A stretch of DNA of 64,000 nt. Origin: Paramylibacter kogurei. Lineage in GTDB: Bacteria; Pseudomonadota; Alphaproteobacteria; Rhodobacterales; Rhodobacteraceae. Made by a program: the position numbers and the translations under genes. Below the pieces are notes generated by a model that was not told the DNA's origin, did not search any database, and worked only from the letters and a program-made list of their open reading frames with translations. Shown piece after piece: positions 10,168 to 17,996 of the stretch; positions within the stretch are counted from its first letter, which is position 1; every line of letters begins with the position of its first letter. The stretch is from positions 1-64,000 of the forward strand of contig NZ_MDGM01000009.1 of the NCBI RefSeq assembly GCF_002742285.1, written 5' to 3'.

Positions 10168-11100
10168 TTATGGCGCTGTGGCAAATTCCTGCTGGATGCT
10201 GGCAAACGGCGCAAGCGCTCCTTTGGTGCAAACCACACGACCAGCACAGATTTGCCCTGCGCCAACGGCATCTATCGGGTCAGCACCCGCCATAAGTTTC
10301 GCCAAAAATGCACCGTTAAATGAATCCCCTGCTGCAGTTGTATCAACAACACCAGTGTATCTGGGCACGCTGCGTGTTTCGCGATCTTGTCCTGTTGCGA
10401 TCAAGGTTGGTGACTCTCCGTTTTTGACAATCACGAGCTTTGCGCCGGCTTTCAGATATCGATCCGCACAATCATTTGGTGTTTTGTCACCAAAACAAGC
10501 GGTTTCATCATCAAAGCTGGGCAATACGATATCGGCAATGCTCCCTGCATTGGAAATGACGCGTTTCATGCGATCGTGATCTTTCCACAGGCGGGGTCTG
10601 ATATTTGGATCAAAGGCAATTTGAGCGCTGGGTTTCATATGGCTGCGTAGGTTTTCAATCAATAATTCCGCATCATTCCCCTGCAAAACAGCGAGCGTAA
10701 TACCAGAAAGATAGACAAGATCGGCTTGTTTCACTTGTTGCCAAAGTTTTTCTGGATTGCGCATCATCTGGCGTGCACCCGATGTGTCACGCCAATAGCT
10801 AAAGCTACGCTCTGCCCCATCAAGATGGATCATATATAATCCCGTTGGGCATTCATCGATTGTTGGGGCATTTTGACAATCAATTCCGGCATCGCTGATG
10901 AATTGACGCATTTTTGCGCCCATCACATCGCCGCCAAAACCGGTGTAGAATGACACATCCCAATCGCTTGGCGTTAATGCGCGTGCATACCAAAGCGTGT
11001 TAAACACATCGCCAGCAAAGCCGTTTGAAAACGTGCCCTGCCCCGCAGGAGACAATTCAACCATTGCTTCGCCGATACCCAAAATTGACGTCATGCTCAT
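10168..11100 (-). CDS. kdgK: 2-keto-3-deoxygluconate kinase (PfkB family)
   Basis: This PfkB-family sugar kinase has about 310 residues. The N-terminus ILGIGEAMVELSP and the ribokinase C-terminal signature DTTAAGDSFNGAFLA (with the catalytic Asp in AAGD) are clear. Family members with this N-terminus phosphorylate 2-keto-3-deoxygluconate to KDPG with ATP. Two ATGs (11100 and 11094) are possible; TTGGA precedes both and is better spaced for 11094. It diverges from kdgF, and the shared upstream region holds a perfect operator palindrome. An Entner-Doudoroff aldolase (Eda) for the product is not in this window. Confidence 0.85.
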   Translation of the reverse strand: MSMTSILGIGEAMVELSPAGQGTFSNGFAGDVFNTLWYARALTPSDWDVSFYTGFGGDVMGAKMRQFISDAGIDCQNAPTIDECPTGLYMIHLDGAERSFSYWRDTSGARQMMRNPEKLWQQVKQADLVYLSGITLAVLQGNDAELLIENLRSHMKPSAQIAFDPNIRPRLWKDHDRMKRVISNAGSIADIVLPSFDDETACFGDKTPNDCADRYLKAGAKLVIVKNGESPTLIATGQDRETRSVPRYTGVVDTTAAGDSFNGAFLAKLMAGADPIDAVGAGQICAGRVVCTKGALAPFASIQQEFATAP

Positions 11101-11194
11101 TCCAATTTTAATGCCAGATGGCGATTTACAGTTATGTTGCACGATTCAAGGATTGACGTACAGCAATTCCACCTTTACTAGTAATTACAAATTA

Positions 11195-11216
11195 TTACAA
11201 ATATTAAAATTTGTAA
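11195..11216. promoter_or_regulatory. perfect inverted-repeat operator between kdgK and kdgF, copy 2
   Basis: The arms TTACAAAT (11195-11202) and ATTTGTAA (11209-11216) are perfect inverted repeats around a six-base AT spacer. A second half-site, TTACAAAT, begins at 11185. The site ends just before the kdgF ribosome site and would block transcription on binding. It is the most symmetrical of the five copies. Confidence 0.65.
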
Positions 11217-11232
11217 ATTGGAGGAAAGTCAA

Positions 11233-11580
11233 ATGATTGTAAATTCAGATACACCCGATGCATGGATGACATCAGGACCAGGTGCGCAGCGCCGCATTTT
11301 GTGCCAAGACAAAGATTTGATGATGGTTGAATTCCGCTTTGAAAAAGACGGCGAAGGGTTGCCTCATAATCACCCACATACACAAACCACTTATGTGTCT
11401 TCGGGAAAGTTTGAATTCACTGTGGCGGGCGTGACCAAGATTTTGGGCCCAGGTGATGGTATGTTGATCCCATCAAATGCTGTGCATTCATGTGTCTGCC
11501 TCGAGGCAGGTGTATTGCTGGATTCATTCACACCGCGTCGTGATGATTTCATGCAGGCACATAACATTCCGCTGGATTGA
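11233..11580 (+). CDS. kdgF: KdgF-type cupin, unsaturated uronate ketonisation
   Basis: The 115-residue single-domain cupin carries the metal site LPHNHPHTQTTYVSSGKFEF (His45, His47, Gln51) and His85 in NAVHS. This is the wording of KdgF, which linearises 4,5-unsaturated monouronates from pectin and alginate lyases to 5-keto-4-deoxyuronate (DEH/DKI). GGAGGAAAGTCAA before the ATG at 11233 is an ideal ribosome site; an earlier start at 11218 would overlap it. It is transcribed away from kdgK, with the shared operator in front. Together with the DEH-reductase-like SDR and KdgK it makes a consecutive three-step route. Confidence 0.85.
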   Translation: MIVNSDTPDAWMTSGPGAQRRILCQDKDLMMVEFRFEKDGEGLPHNHPHTQTTYVSSGKFEFTVAGVTKILGPGDGMLIPSNAVHSCVCLEAGVLLDSFTPRRDDFMQAHNIPLD

Positions 11581-11584
11581 AACG

Positions 11585-12307
11585 TTATCCTTCAAAAACG
11601 CGTTTGCGGGCATTTTCAACATGTGCCCGCATCGCATCGCGCGCACCGTCTTGGTCGCGTTTTTCAATCGCATAATAAATTTCGTAATGCTCTTTTTGCA
11701 CCAATTCCAAACGCTCTTGGGGTTTGGTCAGCGAAAGATTACGCGTCAAATTCATACCCGTTAAAATATTGGTTTTGATGGAATTTCGTGCGGCCAGAAA
11801 ATACTGGTTGTCCGATGCGGCACATACGGCGGAATGAAACGCTTCGTCTGCGTTTACGCCAAGTTCGCCCTCTTTGACACAGCGATCCAATTCAACCAAC
11901 GCATTATACAGACGTTTCACATCGTTTTCGGTGCGCCGCTGTGCGGCCAAATACGCCGCTTCACCCTCTATCCCTGCGCGAAATTCAAAGGTGCGTTGGA
12001 TATCGGCAATTGAACCAATCGGTGCGAAATCCAACACGGCAACCTCTGGTCGTTGTTGCACAAATGAACCCGATCCTTGGCGTGATACAATCACCCCATC
12101 TTCGCGAAGTTGCGTCAATGCTTGACGCAACACAGGGCGCGATACCTCTAATTGGCCGCTAAGTACATGTTCAGTTGGGAGCTTGGAACCCACGGGGAAT
12201 TCCCCGCTGACGATCATCGCCAAAATACGTTCATACACACTATCTGATAGCGTGCGATCACGAACTGGTTTTTCCGTTGCCACGCTTGCTGATAATTGCG
12301 ACTTCAT
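11585..12307 (-). CDS. GntR/FadR-family (FCD) transcriptional regulator
   Basis: The 240-residue regulator has an N-terminal winged helix-turn-helix of GntR type (SDSVYERILAMIVSGEFPVGSKLPTE ... EVSRPVLRQALTQLREDGVI). A C-terminal helical FCD ligand domain follows, with the metal-site residues Asp/His in EAFHSAVCAAS and later His residues. UxuR/ExuR/KdgR-like members of this group respond to uronate intermediates. The ATG at 12307 follows CAGGGACG and overlaps the stop of the RraA-like gene by ATGA; a GTG at 12328 is less likely. It is the only GntR protein in this half of the window and the best candidate to bind the five shared operators. Confidence 0.85.
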   Translation of the reverse strand: MKSQLSASVATEKPVRDRTLSDSVYERILAMIVSGEFPVGSKLPTEHVLSGQLEVSRPVLRQALTQLREDGVIVSRQGSGSFVQQRPEVAVLDFAPIGSIADIQRTFEFRAGIEGEAAYLAAQRRTENDVKRLYNALVELDRCVKEGELGVNADEAFHSAVCAASDNQYFLAARNSIKTNILTGMNLTRNLSLTKPQERLELVQKEHYEIYYAIEKRDQDGARDAMRAHVENARKRVFEG

Positions 12308-13020
12308 CGTCCCTGTTGATTTCTCCACGTGCTAAACTTGTCCTTCGTAGCTGGGTCAGTTGGTGGATACAAACCAAACGTCGACGCGCCGTTTTGCACC
12401 ATTTCCATGACAAAATCTTCAAATACCGTCATCTCTACGGCTTCGTCCGCAACATTGTCTACCATATGCGCGGGAATACAGACAACACCTTCATTGTCCC
12501 CAACCATAATGTCACCTGGGAAAACTGACACACCACCACAGGCGATCGGATCATTCACCGCAACCGCATGGTGTTTTGTCAAATTAGTTGGGGCGCTGGG
12601 GCGTGTGTGATACGCGGGCATATCCAATTCTGTGATTTCTGGCGTATCGCGGAACCCGCCATCGGTGACAATTCCCGCACAGCCAAGTGTCATCAAACGC
12701 GTCGCAAGGATACAGCCCGCAGATGCAGCGGTGGCGTCTTCGCGTGAATCAATCACAAATACCGCGCCTGCTGGGCATTCTTCAACACCTTTGCGTTGCG
12801 GGTTTTCACGATCTGCGAATGATTCCAAACCATCCAAATCTTCGCGTGATGGGATATAGCGCAAAGTATATGCAAAACCGACCATGTTTTTACCCGGGCG
12901 CAAACGTTGTGGACCTTGGATAAAAATATTGTGGAAGCCGTGTTTAAACAAAGCTGTGGTTAATGTCGCTGTGCTCACATTCATCAGCTTTTCGTATGTT
13001 TCTTGTTTTAGTTTGGTCAT
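12304..13020 (-). CDS. RraA-like / class II pyruvate aldolase-fold protein
   Basis: The 238-residue protein belongs to the RraA/HMG-aldolase (4-hydroxy-4-methyl-2-oxoglutarate aldolase) family. It shows GCAGIVTDGGFRDTPEI with the Asp120-Gly-Gly-Phe-Arg-Asp125 substrate and metal motif, and the GDNEGVVCIP segment. True RraA inhibits RNase E and is about 160 residues; longer forms like this one are metabolic aldolases or decarboxylases acting on 2-oxo acids. It lies in one transcription unit with the GntR regulator (ATGA overlap), upstream of which another operator copy sits. In a uronate cluster lacking Eda it could cleave a keto-deoxy acid; that is inference. Confidence 0.75.
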   Translation of the reverse strand: MTKLKQETYEKLMNVSTATLTTALFKHGFHNIFIQGPQRLRPGKNMVGFAYTLRYIPSREDLDGLESFADRENPQRKGVEECPAGAVFVIDSREDATAASAGCILATRLMTLGCAGIVTDGGFRDTPEITELDMPAYHTRPSAPTNLTKHHAVAVNDPIACGGVSVFPGDIMVGDNEGVVCIPAHMVDNVADEAVEMTVFEDFVMEMVQNGASTFGLYPPTDPATKDKFSTWRNQQGR

Positions 13021-13121
13021 TTGATATGCCTCCCACGTCGGATTTCAGATTGCCAAGATTGGCTTTATTCATCGATATTCTGTTGTGCCAAATTTGTCAA
13101 TAATTTGTAATCTAATTTGGC

Positions 13122-13132
13122 AATATTTGTAA
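13122..13132. promoter_or_regulatory. operator candidate, copy 3
   Basis: AATATTTGTAA, with nearby TAATTTGTAA at 13101-13110 and AATTTGTCAA at 13091-13100, repeats the half-site of the other copies. It lies about 100 bases upstream of the RraA-like gene and its GntR partner, so autoregulation is expected. Confidence 0.5.
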
Positions 13133-13213
13133 ACTTAAATTGATAACTTACGTGCTTCTTTTTCACTGTCGCGTTCCATGTTTCAGGTAAAACATATAAT
13201 TAACAATAAGATC

Positions 13214-13236
13214 GGCGCAGCATTTTCCGCTGCGCC
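13214..13236 (-). terminator. terminator of the TRAP operon
   Basis: GGCGCAGC (13214-13221) and GCTGCGCC (13229-13236) form a perfect eight-base GC-rich stem with a seven-base loop, ten bases after the stop of the TRAP large subunit. The minus-strand tail GATCTTATTGTT is moderately T-rich. Confidence 0.65.
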
Positions 13237-13246
13237 CAAAGCGTTG

Positions 13247-14527
13247 TTAATTAAACAATGATGGCAGGAACAATGAAACGGCGGGAACATAAGTTACCAA
13301 GATCAACGCCACCAAAATCGCCAAATAGAACGGCCAGATTGATTTCAATGTTTCCTCGATTTTGATCCGCCCAACTGCACAGCCAACGAACAAACATGTA
13401 CCCACCGGTGGTGTACAGAGCCCAAGGCCAAGGTTGACCAACATCATGATGCCAAACTGTACTGGATCCATGCCAAGGTCTTTGACAATTGGCAAAAAGA
13501 TCGGAGTACAAATCAGGATCAACGCCGCCATGTCCATGATCATACCAAGCACCAAGAGCATAAGGTTAATCATCAAAAGGACTGCGATTTTTTCAGATGA
13601 AATGCCCAGCATGAAAGAGCTTAGCTTATCTGGCACTTGATAGAGCGCGAGCAGATAGGCAAACGAGCTTGCAAAACCGATCAACACCATCACCATCGCG
13701 GTGGTACGCACCGCTGATATCACGGCGGTTTTAAACCCATTCCAATCCAAGCTGCGATAAACAAAATAGGTCAAGCAAAGCGCATAAATCGCACCAAACG
13801 CACCGGATTCAGTCACGGTGAAAACACCAGATAAAACACCACCCACGATGATCACGGCTGTTACCAATCCAGGGATCGCCTCGATCGAAGCTTTACCAAC
13901 AGCGCGCCAACCGGGGAACGGTTCAGCGGGATAGTTGTGCTTGAGCGCGATAAAATATGCAGCCGCTGCCAAACAGATACACATCAGCATACCGGGAACA
14001 ACACCAGCCAAGAACAGTTTCGATATCGAAATACCACCCCCTGCCGCAACGGCAAAGATAATCATATTGTGGCTTGGTGGAATAACGATACCCGCAATGG
14101 ATGATGTCACGGTCACATTCACTGCATAATCTGCGCGGTATCCGCGTTCCTTCATCACAGGGATCAAAATTGAACCAAGTGCGGAAATATCTGCAACAGC
14201 AGAACCCGAAATGCCGCCAAACAACATGCTGGAAAAAATATTTACAGAGGCCAAGCCGCCACGAACATGCCCAACAAGAGCGGATGCGAACCGTACCAAT
14301 CGCATGGCAATTCCGCCGTGCAACATCAACTCACCTGCAAAGACAAAGAACGGAATGGCGAGCAGTGAAAATACCGAAATCCCAGACAACGAGCGTTGAA
14401 AGGTAATCAACAAAGGAAAACCTTCGTACCAAAACGCGGTCAAGGCGGCGATCCCCATGGCAAATGCAACAGGCATGCCCAGAACCACACAGGCAAAAAA
14501 GATGCCCAATAATAACGTCAGGCCCAT
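13247..14527 (-). CDS. dctM: TRAP transporter large permease (DctM)
   Basis: This is a 426-residue integral membrane protein with about 12 hydrophobic segments. It has the DctM signatures GIFFACVVLGMPVAFAMGIAAL, GGISGSAVADISALGSILIPVMKERGY and PPSHNMIIFAVAAGGGISISKLFLAG. It is the ion-coupled permease of a tripartite ATP-independent importer, working with DctQ and the periplasmic DctP. Its ATG overlaps the stop of dctQ by one base (TAATG). The operon is dctP-dctQ-dctM, ending at a GC-rich terminator. The cargo is probably a uronate or its unsaturated form, from context only. Confidence 0.92.
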   Translation of the reverse strand: MGLTLLLGIFFACVVLGMPVAFAMGIAALTAFWYEGFPLLITFQRSLSGISVFSLLAIPFFVFAGELMLHGGIAMRLVRFASALVGHVRGGLASVNIFSSMLFGGISGSAVADISALGSILIPVMKERGYRADYAVNVTVTSSIAGIVIPPSHNMIIFAVAAGGGISISKLFLAGVVPGMLMCICLAAAAYFIALKHNYPAEPFPGWRAVGKASIEAIPGLVTAVIIVGGVLSGVFTVTESGAFGAIYALCLTYFVYRSLDWNGFKTAVISAVRTTAMVMVLIGFASSFAYLLALYQVPDKLSSFMLGISSEKIAVLLMINLMLLVLGMIMDMAALILICTPIFLPIVKDLGMDPVQFGIMMLVNLGLGLCTPPVGTCLFVGCAVGRIKIEETLKSIWPFYLAILVALILVTYVPAVSLFLPSLFN

Positions 14528-15057
14528 TAGAATGCCTCCTTTTCGATGTAATCAATGCCGCTAAACAGGCACATCACCCGAAACACGGTACGAAGCCCCG
14601 CAAAAACAAACACCAATCCACCACATAAGGCCGCGGAAAGGGTGCGGAAGCTTTCAGGAATATCAAGCATGGGCAACATCGTGTCCCAGCCAAAATTAAA
14701 TAGCTCGACACTGGCCAACAACATGATCAGACCAAAACCAGCCAAAACAAAATCGGTGAATATTTTGACATATGTCTGAAGACGGCGCCCCAATGCATCG
14801 CGAAACAGCGTAACACCCAAATGGGTTTGCTGATGAACACCAGCCGCTGCGCCAAGATATGTAATGTAACACACCAGCAATAGCGCAAGCTGTTCAACCC
14901 ATGTCGGCGTTGCGTTCAACACGTAACGGCCAAAAACCAGCCAGCCAAAGGTGGCAATCAAGATCACCAAAGCAATTGATGCGAGCAAAATGCACAAGGT
15001 GCACAGATGGTCCATCAATTTTTCGGTGTTTTTTATGAAGTTAGAATTTTGATCCAC
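14527..15057 (-). CDS. dctQ: TRAP transporter small permease (DctQ)
   Basis: This 176-residue protein has four predicted membrane helices. It carries the DctQ motifs FGRYVLNATPTWVEQLALLLVCYITYLGAA and HLGVTLFRDALGRR. It is the small membrane subunit linking the binding protein to the DctM permease. A stem-loop (15081-15110) separates it from dctP, and dctM is translationally coupled downstream. Length and topology are normal for the family. Confidence 0.9.
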   Translation of the reverse strand: MDQNSNFIKNTEKLMDHLCTLCILLASIALVILIATFGWLVFGRYVLNATPTWVEQLALLLVCYITYLGAAAGVHQQTHLGVTLFRDALGRRLQTYVKIFTDFVLAGFGLIMLLASVELFNFGWDTMLPMLDIPESFRTLSAALCGGLVFVFAGLRTVFRVMCLFSGIDYIEKEAF

Positions 15058-15080
15058 CTGAAAATTCCTTTGAATAAGGT

Positions 15081-15110
15081 GTTCGCGCCCACGAGAGCAC
15101 AGGCGCGAAC
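15081..15110 (-). terminator. intercistronic stem-loop between dctP and dctQ
   Basis: GTTCGCGCC (15081-15089) and GGCGCGAAC (15102-15110) are perfect nine-base arms around a 12-base loop. There is no T-run, so it probably protects dctP mRNA or attenuates read-through and raises the ratio of binding protein to permease. Confidence 0.6.
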
Positions 15111-15123
15111 AGGATTTGAAAGA

Positions 15124-16113
15124 TTATTCCGCGTTACGGAACAAGTTTACCAAATCAGTCATTTCAGGGTTTGCCGCCAAATATGCGTCATACACTGGAA
15201 CCATCGCCGCTTGGAATGCGGATTTATCTTCGATGGTGTTTACGGTTGTACCGCCTGCTTTCACAGTTTCCATTGATGCTGCTTCGCGTTCTTTCCAAAG
15301 TTTGCGTTGCAAATCGGTGGATGCTTTGCCCGCTGCTTTTACAATCTCTTGTTGCTCTGGTGTCAGGGCGTCAAAAGTTTTTTTGCTCATGCACAGACAT
15401 TCTGGGATGATCAAATGCTCTGACATTGAATAGTATTTCGCAACTTCAAAGTGAGATGTTGATTCATATGAAGGTGGGTTATTTTCCGCACCATCCACAA
15501 CACCAGTTTTGATTGATTGATATACTTCGGCAAATGCCATTGGTGTGGCGTTACCGCCCATTGCTTCGATCATGCCAACAAACAGATCGTTGTTCATTAC
15601 GCGCACTTTCATACCCGCAACATCGTCTGGAGAGTTGATCGGTTTGATCGAGTTATAGAACGAACGCGCACCCGCATCGTAATAACCAAGTGCAACAATG
15701 CCTTTTTCTTCTAATGCGGCATTCAACGCAGCACCAGGCGCACCATCCATCAATTCATACATTTGTGGAACGCTTTTAAAGATAAACGGCAATGACACAA
15801 CATTGGTCGCTGGCACGGCTTGGCCCATCGGCCCAAGGCTGAATACACCAAAATCGATGATGCCTAAACGCACCTGTTCGATCGCATCTGGCTGTGAACC
15901 CAAAACGCCAGCGTGAAAAACCTTGCCGCCGATACCAGCTTTTTCAGTGACTTCCGCCATGAATGCTTCCATGCCGTGTGATACGGGGTAATCCTCCACG
16001 TGGATATTCCAGCCACGCCAATCTTTTGCATATGCTCCTGCCGCTGCCAGCGTCATGCTTGCAACAAATGTCGCCTTTACCGCCAGTGATGCAAAATTTT
16101 TGCTAAGTTTCAT
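15124..16113 (-). CDS. dctP: TRAP transporter periplasmic binding protein (DctP)
   Basis: The 329-residue protein starts with a typical signal peptide (MKLSKNFASLAVKATFVASM, cleaved near AAAGAYA-KD). The DctP-family body follows, with FGVFSLGPMGQAVPATNVVSLPFIF, GMKVRVMNNDLFVGMIEAMGGNATPMAFAEVYQSIKTGVVDGAENN and the conserved Arg of the carboxylate clamp in MKVRV. It binds an organic acid in the periplasm. GGAGGAGTTAAAT before the ATG at 16113 fixes the start. An operator copy lies about 50 bases upstream, so the importer should be in the same regulon as kdgF and kdgK. Uronate-type cargo is inference. Confidence 0.9.
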   Translation of the reverse strand: MKLSKNFASLAVKATFVASMTLAAAGAYAKDWRGWNIHVEDYPVSHGMEAFMAEVTEKAGIGGKVFHAGVLGSQPDAIEQVRLGIIDFGVFSLGPMGQAVPATNVVSLPFIFKSVPQMYELMDGAPGAALNAALEEKGIVALGYYDAGARSFYNSIKPINSPDDVAGMKVRVMNNDLFVGMIEAMGGNATPMAFAEVYQSIKTGVVDGAENNPPSYESTSHFEVAKYYSMSEHLIIPECLCMSKKTFDALTPEQQEIVKAAGKASTDLQRKLWKEREAASMETVKAGGTTVNTIEDKSAFQAAMVPVYDAYLAANPEMTDLVNLFRNAE

Positions 16114-16160
16114 ATTTAACTCCTCCAAGTATAATAATGACAAAAGATAACTTACAGCGG

Positions 16161-16177
16161 TTACAAATATTTACAAG
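16161..16177. promoter_or_regulatory. operator candidate, copy 4, upstream of dctP
   Basis: TTACAAATATTTACAAG, 48 bases before the dctP start. It is nearly identical to the copy at 16496 (one mismatch in 17) and to the one at 10037. Confidence 0.6.
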
Positions 16178-16495
16178 TTTTATTTACATGTCATGAATGT
16201 CTGAGGTTAAAATTCGCTTAGTATATTGAAAGTAAATAATAATATCTAAAACCACTCACCCAAAACCGCGAAACTTGTTACAATTTATTCACAATTCCAC
16301 ATTCACGGTAACGGGCGATAGATTCGCGCAATCAACATCCGATCGTATGATACTTTTTTGCGCGAAATTCGCCCAAAATTCGGAAATTATGGCTTTGTTT
16401 TTATGACTATAATCCCATTTTCCAAACAAAATGCGGCCCGCACTGATACGCAAAATTGTTCAAAAACAGTGTATTGCAACCTTAGCTGACATTGA

Positions 16496-16512
16496 TTACA
16501 AATATTAACAAG
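16496..16512. promoter_or_regulatory. operator candidate, copy 5, upstream of the peroxiredoxin-like gene
   Basis: TTACAAATATTAACAAG, 24 bases before the ATG at 16536. Shares 16 of 17 bases with the dctP copy, placing this gene in the same inferred regulon. Confidence 0.6.
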
Positions 16513-16535
16513 TTAACCAAACGGGACACGCAACA

Positions 16536-17057
16536 ATGACCAAAACGTTTAAACTCGCAGGTGGTGCACCCTTTCCAACTTTTGAAATTGCCAAAGTGGG
16601 TGGTGGAAAAATTCAAATCGGTGGCGCACGTGAAAAATGGTCATTGGTGATCGTTTATCGTGGCAAACATTGTGGCCGTTGTAAGAATTACCTTAACAAA
16701 CTCGAACAAACTTATGCCAACTGGCAGGACGCGGGTTTCGATGTTGCATGTATCTCCGCCGACCCGATTGAAAAGGTTAACGACGATATCGAAAAATTCG
16801 GTTGGACCTTTGACATCGGTTACGATCTGCAAGAAGCAGAGATGCGCAAAATGGGTGTCTATGTCAGCGATCCATTATCTAGCCAAGAAACCGATCGTCG
16901 TTTTGCCGAACCGGGTGTGTTTTGCATTCGCCCTGAAGGAACAACACAAATTATTGCAATTTCTAATGGCCCGGCAGCGCGCCCAGATCTTGATGAATTG
17001 TTGGATGGGATGATCTTTACCATCGAAAATGACCGCCCTGTTCGCGGTGATGTTTGA
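16536..17057 (+). CDS. peroxiredoxin-like AhpC/TSA thioredoxin-fold protein
   Basis: The 173-residue protein has the AhpC/TSA fold. Its redox centre is YRGKHCGRCKNYL, a CxxC with Cys46 and Cys49, instead of the usual PxxxTxxC of classical peroxiredoxins. Further family features are ISADPIEKVNDDIEKFGWTF and the late PGVFCIRPEGTTQIIAISNGPAARPDLDELLDG. It probably reduces peroxides or disulfides in the cytoplasm. It is a single gene followed by a strong hairpin, and it carries the same operator as the uronate genes, which is unexpected for a stress protein. Its role in the pathway is unknown. Confidence 0.75.
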   Translation: MTKTFKLAGGAPFPTFEIAKVGGGKIQIGGAREKWSLVIVYRGKHCGRCKNYLNKLEQTYANWQDAGFDVACISADPIEKVNDDIEKFGWTFDIGYDLQEAEMRKMGVYVSDPLSSQETDRRFAEPGVFCIRPEGTTQIIAISNGPAARPDLDELLDGMIFTIENDRPVRGDV

Positions 17058-17083
17058 GGGTCACGTCCAAAATTAAATAACAC

Positions 17084-17123
17084 GGTGTATCGCCAATTGC
17101 GCAATTGGGATTGGCGATACACC
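17084..17123. terminator. bidirectional terminator between convergent genes
   Basis: GGTGTATCGCCAAT (17084-17097) and ATTGGCGATACACC (17110-17123) form a perfect 14-base stem with a 12-base loop. It lies between the ends of the peroxiredoxin-like gene and the PanB-like gene. No long T-run flanks it. Confidence 0.65.
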
Positions 17124-17152
17124 CATCAGGGCCTGTTGTGCCGCAACCGATC

Positions 17153-17980
17153 CTAACTGCCATTCATTGCGTTTATGAACGCGTCCAATTCCCTGTCTTC
17201 AATCGCAACTGTATGTTCTGTTGCAGGGTATGTTCCATTTCTTACATCTGATTTGAATTCTTTGAATGCTGCGATACGTTCGTCTTGTAACCGTTGGTAT
17301 TCTGGTGCGAAATTGCGATAAACCTTGCCATGGCGTGGCTTGTGGTTTTTGCCATAACCACAAACATCTTCGGTAAACAGGTATTGTGCGTCTGCATATT
17401 TTCCTGCCCCCATTCCCAGCATGATCATCGAAGAATTTTCTGACAAATATTTACCGATACGATCTGGCACGACCTCTAGTTCAACCGCAAAAACGCCAAG
17501 TGTTTCCATTTTTTGCACATGTTTCCACAAGGCCAATGCCTCGTCCGCAGTTTTGCCAACGGCACGCCATCCTGTCCATGTAATATAGGATGGGATCAAA
17601 CCCGCATGGCCAACAACGGGAACATGATTGTCACAAAGTGTTTTTTGAATGTCATAAGATGCCGCACAATAAAAACAATCACCGCCCAAACGCGTGTAAT
17701 GAAATGCTGCTCGTAAGTAATCTTCTGCCGTTGCTAATGCGTTTGCATCGGAATTATCTTGAGCGCCGTAAGGCAAACCGACCTGAACGAAACAGTTCCC
17801 TGCGGCTTCACGCATTTCAGCATCGAAAAAACGACTTTCGATGGATAGCATGTGAATGCCCGCGGCATTGGCGGCGGCGGCTTCTTCTGGAGTTGTGACG
17901 AATAGCATCGAAATTTTTTCGCCATTCTTTTTCATATTGCGAATGTCCTCTACGTGAGGTCGGTTGTGATACATGCTCAT
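17153..17980 (-). CDS. PanB-like (ketopantoate hydroxymethyltransferase family) protein
   Basis: The 275-residue TIM-barrel protein resembles PanB. It has an early KISMLFVTTPEEAAAANAAGIHMLSIES, GHAGLIPSYITWTGWRAVGKTADEALALW in place of the PanB GHVGLTPQ region, VFAVELEVVPDRIGKYLSE, and LGMGAGKYADAQYLFTEDVCGYG. PanB transfers a hydroxymethyl group from methylene-tetrahydrofolate to 2-oxoisovalerate. The divergent motifs and the operon position make pantothenate synthesis unlikely. It is the last gene of the mocD-mocE operon, 16 bases after the ferredoxin reductase. If the oxygenase releases formaldehyde from a methoxy group, a C1-linked role would be natural, but this is speculation. A lyase of the PEP mutase superfamily is an alternative. 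Confidence 0.65.
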   Translation of the reverse strand: MSMYHNRPHVEDIRNMKKNGEKISMLFVTTPEEAAAANAAGIHMLSIESRFFDAEMREAAGNCFVQVGLPYGAQDNSDANALATAEDYLRAAFHYTRLGGDCFYCAASYDIQKTLCDNHVPVVGHAGLIPSYITWTGWRAVGKTADEALALWKHVQKMETLGVFAVELEVVPDRIGKYLSENSSMIMLGMGAGKYADAQYLFTEDVCGYGKNHKPRHGKVYRNFAPEYQRLQDERIAAFKEFKSDVRNGTYPATEHTVAIEDRELDAFINAMNGS

Positions 17981-17996
17981 GTTATTCTCCCAAAGG

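Larger units (their letters stand above)
16114..16535. other. divergent control region with two operator copies
   Basis: About 420 AT-rich bases between dctP and the peroxiredoxin-like gene. Copies of the shared motif lie close to each gene (16161 and 16496), consistent with coordinated control in both directions. No gene is visible between them. Confidence 0.6.
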
